Both the position numbers and the translations under genes were made by a program. A DNA stretch of 35,162 nt from JAAAOZ01 sp964496595. Lineage in GTDB: Bacteria; Chloroflexota; Anaerolineae; B4-G1; SLSP01. The stretch spans positions 1 through 35,162 of the forward strand of contig CAZCAI010000026.1 in assembly GCA_964496595.1 (NCBI GenBank), read 5' to 3'. Position 1 is the stretch's first letter. Every line of letters starts with the position of its first letter. Shown piece by piece: positions 15,952 through 22,959 of the stretch. The notes under the pieces were generated by a model. It was not told the DNA's origin, did not search any database, and saw only the letters and a list, made by a program, of their open reading frames with translations.

Positions 15952-17895
15952 ATGACAAAAGACGCGAAGTTACGGGCAACCTTCCAGTCGGATCTACGTC
16001 CCGGCGAGACGCTGCTCTGGGCCGGCGCCCCGGATCGACGGCGTATCCTGGGGTACAGCTTTCTGCGGGCGTGGACGTGGGGGTTGCTGCTGATCCTGGG
16101 TTTAGTGGTTTTGATGCCCGTGGTGCTGCCCTATGCCTCTTGGGTGAGGCCCTTTCGGGATTTTATACGGATCGGCTGTCTTGACCCTGTCGCCTTGTCC
16201 GAAATCGACCAACTGACCTGTACCTTAGCGGAAAGCACCATCCTCATAATCCTGGGACTTTTCCTGATTCCCCTTCTGGCGACCGTCTTGATCACATTCT
16301 TGATGACGTGGTTCCGCACACGACGCGAGTGCTACGCCATCACCGATCAATCTCTGCTCTACTTGGGCGGTCGGGAGCGGCGAATCTATCGCTTCTCACT
16401 GGGGGCGATCTACAACGTCAAGGTCGTGCGCCACGGGAAGCGCGGCGGCACGCTCATCTTTCGCGGCGCGCGGATTGCATCCGATTATGGCGGGCAGGGT
16501 CGAGCGCGGCGTCTCGCGCCGGTCTTTCGATTGCTCCCCCAGGTCGATAAGGTGTTGACGTTGGCGCGGCGGGCCGCCGAGCGCGCCGGTTACGATGTAA
16601 CAGATACCGCAACGCTGCGACGCTCGGCCTACGCCGGCCCGCGCAAAGGACTCTATCGCGAGGTGGGCAGCTTCTTGGCCATTCTCTTGGGCATCCCGCT
16701 GTTCGTGGCCGGATTGCGCGTTGGCCCGTGGCTCCCCGTCGCGGCATGGATTTGGCCGGCGCCGCCTTTGCTCTTCGTGGTGGTTTTGATCGCTGCGATC
16801 TATGGCGCGATGTTGGCGGCCTTTCATCGCAGTGAACGAGGCGAATGGATGGCGCCTTTCACGCTGTTGATGTCCGTATTGGCCGGCGCGCTCTTGCATT
16901 GGCTGATCTTCTCTCCGGCGCTGGCGATCCTGCTGGGCGGCGGGCCGCACGGCCAGCCTGCTATCCAGTTGACGACCCATCCGGCGGATGATCGCGCCCC
17001 GACCTGGTCGCCGGATGGCCGGCGCCTCGCGTTCGCGTCGGAGCGGAGCGGGGAGTGGGATATCTATCTCTTAGATGTGGCGGCGGCGTTGCACGCGCCG
17101 GGCGAGAGCGCGGTGGATCATCTGGTCAATACCGGGCGCCGCGACGTGCTGCCGGCCTGGTCGCCGCGCGGCGATTGGATCGCCTTTGTGGGCGCCGAGG
17201 GCGAAGCACCGCGCCGCATCCATCTGGTGCGCCCGGATGGCTCCGATCTCCAGACGCTCGTCTCCGATGCCAATGGCGCGGGCGCGCTCGCAGATGTTCA
17301 ATTGAGCTGGTCTTCGGATGGGCAGGTCTTGCTCTACAACGCTGGCGGCCTGCACGCACTCTGGCTGGATCACGGCGGCCGATTGCAGGAGGAGCGCGTT
17401 TGGCAACTTACCGTCGCCTCCCTGGCCTTGGCGCCGAATGGGCGGTGGTTGGCCTACGCTGAGCGCGATGGCATCTACGTGCTCGATCTGGAAAGTGGCG
17501 AGGCGCTCAATGTGATCCAGCGCCGATGGGGCAGCGCCGAGATCGGCAGGACGTACACCTCCCCGGCCTGGTCGCCTTCGGGGGAGTGGCTATCGTATGC
17601 GCATCGGAAGGCTCTCTTTGTGATGGAAGTCCAAACTGAGCGCGCGAGCGTGCGCGGCGCTCGGCCTATCTGGCTGACGCGCGGGCGAGATTCGGCGTGG
17701 GCGCCCGATGGTGCACACATCGCCTTCGCCGCCGCGGCGGAAGATGGGTGGAACTTATACCTCATCTCTGCCGCGCCGGCCCCACGTTGGCCCTTGCGCG
17801 TGCAACAAGCGCTCGGCCTCTTGCTGCTCGGCGGCGCGTTGCTGGCCTTATGGCGGACGAGACCCGCCCGGAAAGGCGCCCATTTAGTCTTGTGA
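15952..17895 (+). CDS. Membrane protein with PH-like region and TolB-type PD40 beta-propeller
   Basis: This 647-residue protein combines three parts. The N-terminus (LRPGETLLWAGAPDRRRI, 15-32) is typical of PH-domain membrane proteins and is followed by membrane helices at about 41-62 and 95-121. A PH-like segment (CYAITDQSLLYLGGRERRIYRF) follows at 127-175. Three further helices lie at about 239-255, 270-290 and 302-327. The rest is a six-blade PD40 propeller with motifs such as APTWSPDGRRLAFASE, PAWSPRGDWIAFVG, SWSSDGQVLLY, PAWSPSGEWLSYAH and SAWAPDGAHIAFAA, and a last helix near 620-637. PD40 blades occur in TolB and in peptidase propellers and bind proteins. With helices on both sides the propeller is probably extracytoplasmic. 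No catalytic domain is present. No good ribosome site was seen, so coupling to the upstream gene is likely. Confidence 0.8.
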   Translation: MTKDAKLRATFQSDLRPGETLLWAGAPDRRRILGYSFLRAWTWGLLLILGLVVLMPVVLPYASWVRPFRDFIRIGCLDPVALSEIDQLTCTLAESTILIILGLFLIPLLATVLITFLMTWFRTRRECYAITDQSLLYLGGRERRIYRFSLGAIYNVKVVRHGKRGGTLIFRGARIASDYGGQGRARRLAPVFRLLPQVDKVLTLARRAAERAGYDVTDTATLRRSAYAGPRKGLYREVGSFLAILLGIPLFVAGLRVGPWLPVAAWIWPAPPLLFVVVLIAAIYGAMLAAFHRSERGEWMAPFTLLMSVLAGALLHWLIFSPALAILLGGGPHGQPAIQLTTHPADDRAPTWSPDGRRLAFASERSGEWDIYLLDVAAALHAPGESAVDHLVNTGRRDVLPAWSPRGDWIAFVGAEGEAPRRIHLVRPDGSDLQTLVSDANGAGALADVQLSWSSDGQVLLYNAGGLHALWLDHGGRLQEERVWQLTVASLALAPNGRWLAYAERDGIYVLDLESGEALNVIQRRWGSAEIGRTYTSPAWSPSGEWLSYAHRKALFVMEVQTERASVRGARPIWLTRGRDSAWAPDGAHIAFAAAAEDGWNLYLISAAPAPRWPLRVQQALGLLLLGGALLALWRTRPARKGAHLVL

Positions 17896-17976
17896 GGTGC
17901 AACGCACTTTTGGGCTTGTCGCCAGGCATAGGCTGCACGAGGCCGCGCCTTTCTTTTTGCTCAAGTGCGTTGCACC
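17896..17976. mobile_element. MITE-like element, second family (GGTGCAACGCACTT ends)
   Basis: Perfect 14-bp terminal inverted repeats, GGTGCAACGCACTT and AAGTGCGTTGCACC, bound an 81-bp element that begins immediately after the TGA of the PD40 gene. Each end is itself a small palindrome (GTGC-AAC-GCAC). Inside is a 4-bp-stem hairpin AGGC-CGC-GCCT followed by TTTCTTTTT (17940-17958), which may act as a weak terminator. It opens the 453-bp gene-free stretch 17896-18348. Confidence 0.7.
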
Positions 17977-18042
17977 CTGGTCTGCTCAGAAAACTCAACA
18001 GATGCCCAGAAAGTATATTCGCAAAACCATGCTAAACTTTGG

Positions 18043-18259
18043 GGTGGTGGTGAATTTTGACTGATGCCCCCAATGAAGTTCAACACCACCTAAGTTCGCG
18101 GTGGGGCCAAAAGCCCACACAAGGCCCAAAGAATGGGGGTGAAGTGGGACTACTTCCCTAGATTCACGATTTTTAACCCCAAAAGTGGGAAGATATGCCC
18201 TATTGAGATTCTGTGTGATCTGAGCCGCGTGAATCCATCAGTCAATTTTAACCACTACC
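18043..18259. repeat. Nested imperfect inverted repeats in an intergenic region
   Basis: The outer arms 18043-18066 and 18236-18259 are imperfect inverted copies; the CATCAGTCAA part is exact and the GGTGGT/ACCACT part diverged. A second inverted pair, GATTCACG at 18161-18168 and CGTGAATC at 18228-18235, sits inside. The 217-bp block has no reading frame of note and differs from its gene neighbours in being richer in A and T. It could be a third MITE-like element or a structured RNA. From here to the HhH gene I see only its ribosome site. Confidence 0.5.
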
Positions 18260-18348
18260 AACTTTGGAAGATAGACCTCAGCGCATTGATGCGTTGATCG
18301 GTTGATTCTCTTGTTCGCCATTCTAAATTCTAAGATAAGGAGGCAAAG

Positions 18349-18987
18349 ATGCACTGGCTCAGTTTTTTCATCGGGGTGTTAGTCGGGTGGCTTTTGGAAT
18401 GGATCGTGGACTATCTCTTTTGGCGCGGCGGCCGGCAGTCAGCGGAGGAATCCGGCAGGGAGCTGCGACAATCGTTGGCGGCGGCGGAGAAGCGGGCGCG
18501 CGCGTTGGAGCAGGAGTTGGCGCAATATGAGCCACAGGCGGAGCAGTTATCGACGTGCGAGGCGGCGTTGGCCGCGCAGCGCGAGAAGGTCCAGACGTGC
18601 CAGACGGCCTTAGCCGTGGCGGAAGACGAGATCGAGGAGTTGAAGACTGCGTTGGCGGCGACAGAGTCTGAGGAAGTACCCGCTGAGGCGGAGGCCTCCT
18701 TCGGCGTATCGGCTGTTCCCGTCGCGCCGGACGATTTCCGCAAGATCGAGGGCATCGGCCCTAAGATCGCCGAGATCCTGAACGAGCACGGCATCCTGAC
18801 CTTCAAGCAGCTCGCCGAGACCGAGGGCGAGCGCCTGGAAGAGATCCTGGAGGAGGCCGGCCCTCGCTTCCGCATGGCTGTGCCGGAGACATGGCCGGAA
18901 CAGGCGGCATTGGCGGCGGTGGACGATTGGGAGGGTTTAAGGCTGTTTCAGGATGAGTTGGTCGGCGGGCGACGGCCATCCTCGTAA
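18349..18987 (+). CDS. Membrane-anchored coiled-coil protein with helix-hairpin-helix domain
   Basis: This 212-residue protein has one N-terminal membrane helix (about 4-24), a long charged coiled coil (about 30-108), a short linker and a C-terminal HhH domain. The latter begins DDFRKIEGIGPKIAEILNE (128-146) and ends with GPRFRMAVPETWPEQAALAA (171-190), a pattern widespread in proteins of unknown function and resembling the HhH tail of ribosomal L21-fusion or DUF4332 proteins. A membrane-tethered DNA-binding role is an inference. The ATG follows AAGGAGG by 7 nt. It is followed after a 78-nt gap by the kinase pair, with no terminator visible, so it may share their transcript. Confidence 0.8.
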   Translation: MHWLSFFIGVLVGWLLEWIVDYLFWRGGRQSAEESGRELRQSLAAAEKRARALEQELAQYEPQAEQLSTCEAALAAQREKVQTCQTALAVAEDEIEELKTALAATESEEVPAEAEASFGVSAVPVAPDDFRKIEGIGPKIAEILNEHGILTFKQLAETEGERLEEILEEAGPRFRMAVPETWPEQAALAAVDDWEGLRLFQDELVGGRRPSS

Positions 18988-19065
18988 TCGAAGACGGAGT
19001 AACCCGATATGAGAACGGCGTGACTTGAATGTGCCGTTGTGGGTGATAGAAGGGAGCTATTTGGC

Positions 19066-22000
19066 ATGAAAAAACGCGCTTTGATCTTGCGAGTCTTAGG
19101 CGTTGCCACGGCGTTTGGTGGGGGATTTTGGATCCTGGACAGTATCTATCATTGGCATTTTATGGCCACTGGAGCGCAGACGCTATGGGATGAGTTGATC
19201 TTGGATGTCCCCCCCCACGCGCTTTTCATCCGACTGGTGGTGATGGCCTTTTGTTGGATCGGCGGCTTTTGGACGGCCCGTTATCTTATCCAGCAGAAAC
19301 GGACCGCGGCCCAGCTACGTGAGAGCGAGGCGCGCTATCATGCCATTTTCGAAGGTGTGCAGGATGCCATCCTCGTCGAGCGCGTGACCGGCGAGGTGGT
19401 GGATGTCAACGCCCGCGCTTGCGAGATGTATGGCTATGCGTATCATGAATTGGTCTCCAAGACGGTGCGGGATCTCGCGCCCCCAGAATACTGGCCGGCA
19501 GGCGCCCCCTCGATTTGGCGGACGCCCGATCATCCCATCGAATCGATCAACATCCGCGCGGACGGGGAGCGCTTCCCGGTGGAGATCACGGGAAGAGTGC
19601 AGCGCATCGCTGACGACGAGGCGCTGGTGGTCGTGGTGCGCGACATCACCCGGCGGAAGCAGGTGGAACAGGAGCTGGCTCAGGAGCGCGATCTGTTGCA
19701 CGCGCTGATGGAAAATCTGCCCGACACAATCTACTTCAAAGATACGTCCGCGCGTTTCACCCGCATCAATCCCGCCCAGGCGCGGGTCTTGGGTGTGGAT
19801 AACCCTGACGACGCGGTTGGTAAGACTGACTTCGACTTTTTTGCCTCGTCGCACGCTGAAAATGCTTTCCAAGATGACCAGCGGATTCTCGAGACGGGCG
19901 AGCCGTTGATTGACAAAGTGGAGAAGGTCAGATTTGCGGACGGTCAAGCCTTGTGGATGACGGCCACGAAAGTCCCGATCAAGGATGAGAATGGCGAAGT
20001 GATCGGTTTGGTAGGCGTTTCGCGCGATATTGACGAGCGCGTGCAGGCGGAAGCTCGCATCCAGCGCCTCTTAGAACAACAACTCACCGTCCATCAACTG
20101 GCTATCGCGATGGGTAATACGCTGGATCTGGCTGTTATTTACGAGACCATCTATCATCACATCGTCGATTTGATGGATGTATCCTCTTTCTTGATCTCGT
20201 TCTACGACCGGGCGCAGAACATAATCCAGGCCGAGTTTGTCATGCACAACGCGGAGCTGTTTGATGTGCACGAACTGCCGCCCATCCCCTTAGCGAAGGC
20301 GGGGCAAGGCGGGCAAAGCCGCGTCATCCACACCGGAGAGCCGCTTTACATCGCCGATTGGCGAGCGTCGCGCCGGGAGAGCGGCACGGAGTACACCATC
20401 ACAGACGAGGGCGAGGTGAAAGAAGGCCCGCCGCCTCCATCTTTCAAGGAGCAGCGGACGAATTCGGCCATTTTAGCCCCGCTGAAGATCGGCGGCGAGA
20501 CCATCGGCGTGATGCAGGTGCAGAGTTGCCAGCTTGACGCCTTTACATCAGAGGATCTGGCCCTCTTGGCGGCCATCGCCAACGTCGCCTCGATCTCAAT
20601 TCAAAACGCGCGGCTCTACAAATCACTCCAGCAGGAGTTGGCGGAGCGCCGCCGCACGGAGGCCGCGTTGCGTGATAGCGAGGCCTGGCTGCGTCACGTG
20701 CTGGATAGCGTGCCGTATATGATCTTTGCCAAGGATATTCAAGGGCGATATGTGATAGCAAATCGGGCGGCGGCCGAGCCTCATGGCCTCACGCCGCAAG
20801 CGTTGTTAGGGCGGCCCCATACTGAATTGGCCGGCGGCACGGAAGCGGAATGGGAATCATTTCTCGCTGCCGATCGGGAAATTATCGAGACCAACCAGCA
20901 AAAATTTATCGCTGAGGAGACCTTCACCTACGAAAACGGATATGTCGCGACTTTGCAGGTGACTAAGTTGCCTGTCACCGTTCCCAGCACGGGAGAGCGG
21001 GTGGCGTTAGGCGTCGCCGTCGATATCACGGAGCTTAAGCAGACCGAGGCTGCATTGCGTGAGAGCGAAGCTCGCTATCGGATGTTGTTTGAGCAGGCCG
21101 ACGACGCTATCTTCGTGGAGCGCGTCTCCGATAGTCAGATCGTGGATGTCAATCCACGGGCGTGCGAGATGTTGGGGTACACGCGGGAGGAATTGCTCTC
21201 GATGACCGTGGATGATATTAAGTCCCTGCAAGGCCTGCCGGCGCCGGCCGCTGAAGATGAAAGCATCATCGAGCAAGAACTGGCGACCTACGGGACCCGT
21301 CCCTTCGAGACGTGGGATGTGCGGCAGGATGGATCGCTCTTCCCGGTGGAAGTGAGCCTCTCGCGCATAGATCACCAAGGGGAAGCGCTGGTGCTGAGCA
21401 TCGTGCGCGACATCACCGAGCGCAAGCAGGCGGAGGAGGTGCAGCAGCGTCTCTTAGAGAGAGTCCAGGTGCAGGCGCGGCGCACTCGTCAAATCATGGA
21501 GACCGTGCCCGAAGGGGTGCTCCTGCTGGGAGGCGATCTGAAAATCGAATTGGTAAATCCCGCCGCCGAGAAAATCTTGACCTTCTTGGCCGGAAAGACC
21601 GTGGGCGAGGTGCTCACTCAGCTTGGGGAGCGTCCCATCTACGATTTACTGACCTCGCCGCCGACTCGGGGCCTCTGGCACGAGCTTGTGTACAAGGGAC
21701 GCATCTTCGAGGTGATCGCGCGCCCCATAGAAAAAGAGACCGGAGCGGAGAATTGGGTGATGGTCATCCAGGATGTCACGCAGGCCCGCGAGATCCAACA
21801 GCGCGGACGCCAACAGGAACGTCTGGCGGCGGTTGGTCAGTTGACCGCCGGCATCGCCCACGATTTCAACAACATCATGGCCACCATCGTGCTCTACGCC
21901 CAGATGGCCGCCCGTTCCGACCGACTTTCTCATGCGGATCAAGAGCGCATGAAGACGATCAACCAGCAAGCGCGACATGCCACCCAGTTGATCCAGCAGA

Positions 22001-22956
22001 TCTTAGATTTCAGCCGGCGGTCGGCGTTGGAGCGGTTGCCCTTGGATCTGTTGCCCTTCTTTAAGGAGCAGATCAAGTTACTGGAGCGCACATTGCCGGA
22101 GCACATCACTATCAACCTGGACTACGGCAGAGAGGATTATACTATCCTGGGAGACCCGACGCGCATCCAGCAGATGGTGATGAATTTAGCCATCAATGCG
22201 CGCGATGCGATGCCCCATGGCGGCGCCCTCACCTTTGCGCTGACGCGCATCCAGGTGATGCGTGGGAGGCCCGCGCCCGCGCCCGCGCCGGCGATGGCGT
22301 CCGGTTCGTGGGTGCGCATTGCGATTACCGATACGGGCGCGGGCATCCCCCCCGATATCCTGCCGCATATCTTTGAGCCGTTCTACACCACCAAAGCGCC
22401 GTTGGGCAGTGGATTGGGCCTGGCGCAGGTGCAGGGCATCATCGAGCAGCACGAGGGCTACATCAATGTGGAGACGGAGAGCGGCGCCGGCACGACTTTC
22501 ATTATCTACTTGCCCGCGCTGCCCGATGTGGCAGCCGAGACGGACACCATCTCCCTGCCGGATTTGGCGATGGGCGCGGGCGAGACGATCCTCGTGGTTG
22601 AGGATAATGCGATGGCGCGGGGTGCATTGCAGGAGAGTTTAGAGATGCTGAACTATGATGTGCTTATCGCCCACCACGGCAAGGAGGCCATCGAGATTTT
22701 GTCCCAGCGCAAATCGGAAGTTGATCTGGTGTTGAGCGATGTCGTGATGCCGGAGATGGGGGGGCTGGCCCTGTTGCGAACGATGCAGGATCAGGATATT
22801 CAGACCCCCGTCATCTTATTGACCGGCCATCCCTTAGAAAAGGATCTCAACGCGCTGCACGCGGACAATCTTCATATATGGATGTCCAAACCGCCCGATC
22901 TGGAAAAATTGGCTGCGACCATCGCGCAGGTGTTTGGGCGCCAGATAGAGGATTAA
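19066..22956 (+). CDS. Hybrid sensor histidine kinase (multi-PAS, GAF, kinase, receiver)
   Basis: This 1296-residue membrane-associated sensor has two N-terminal membrane helices (about 8-28 and 52-72). Its domains are, approximately: PAS 84-200, PAS 205-325, GAF 338-518, PAS 532-652, PAS 660-785, PAS 805-905, HisKA 918-985, HATPase 1022-1150 and receiver 1174-1293. The phosphoacceptor is His932 in GIAHDFNN. ATP-binding motifs are NLAINARDAMPHGG, DTGAGIPPDI and GSGLGL. The receiver has Asp1225 in LSDVVMPEMGG and Lys1275 in MSKPP. HDFNN-type H-boxes are typical of NtrB-like and many hybrid kinases. No separate response regulator gene is nearby. The ATG follows GGGAG; a GTG nine codons earlier is possible. 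The second kinase starts 3 nt after the stop. Confidence 0.95.
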   Translation: MKKRALILRVLGVATAFGGGFWILDSIYHWHFMATGAQTLWDELILDVPPHALFIRLVVMAFCWIGGFWTARYLIQQKRTAAQLRESEARYHAIFEGVQDAILVERVTGEVVDVNARACEMYGYAYHELVSKTVRDLAPPEYWPAGAPSIWRTPDHPIESINIRADGERFPVEITGRVQRIADDEALVVVVRDITRRKQVEQELAQERDLLHALMENLPDTIYFKDTSARFTRINPAQARVLGVDNPDDAVGKTDFDFFASSHAENAFQDDQRILETGEPLIDKVEKVRFADGQALWMTATKVPIKDENGEVIGLVGVSRDIDERVQAEARIQRLLEQQLTVHQLAIAMGNTLDLAVIYETIYHHIVDLMDVSSFLISFYDRAQNIIQAEFVMHNAELFDVHELPPIPLAKAGQGGQSRVIHTGEPLYIADWRASRRESGTEYTITDEGEVKEGPPPPSFKEQRTNSAILAPLKIGGETIGVMQVQSCQLDAFTSEDLALLAAIANVASISIQNARLYKSLQQELAERRRTEAALRDSEAWLRHVLDSVPYMIFAKDIQGRYVIANRAAAEPHGLTPQALLGRPHTELAGGTEAEWESFLAADREIIETNQQKFIAEETFTYENGYVATLQVTKLPVTVPSTGERVALGVAVDITELKQTEAALRESEARYRMLFEQADDAIFVERVSDSQIVDVNPRACEMLGYTREELLSMTVDDIKSLQGLPAPAAEDESIIEQELATYGTRPFETWDVRQDGSLFPVEVSLSRIDHQGEALVLSIVRDITERKQAEEVQQRLLERVQVQARRTRQIMETVPEGVLLLGGDLKIELVNPAAEKILTFLAGKTVGEVLTQLGERPIYDLLTSPPTRGLWHELVYKGRIFEVIARPIEKETGAENWVMVIQDVTQAREIQQRGRQQERLAAVGQLTAGIAHDFNNIMATIVLYAQMAARSDRLSHADQERMKTINQQARHATQLIQQILDFSRRSALERLPLDLLPFFKEQIKLLERTLPEHITINLDYGREDYTILGDPTRIQQMVMNLAINARDAMPHGGALTFALTRIQVMRGRPAPAPAPAMASGSWVRIAITDTGAGIPPDILPHIFEPFYTTKAPLGSGLGLAQVQGIIEQHEGYINVETESGAGTTFIIYLPALPDVAAETDTISLPDLAMGAGETILVVEDNAMARGALQESLEMLNYDVLIAHHGKEAIEILSQRKSEVDLVLSDVVMPEMGGLALLRTMQDQDIQTPVILLTGHPLEKDLNALHADNLHIWMSKPPDLEKLAATIAQVFGRQIED

Positions 22957-22959
22957 GTT

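Noticed and set aside
17085..17097. GCGTTGCAC inside the PD40 gene as another copy of the second element's end
   Set aside because: It is only a short partial match in coding sequence, with no inverted partner at a suitable distance.
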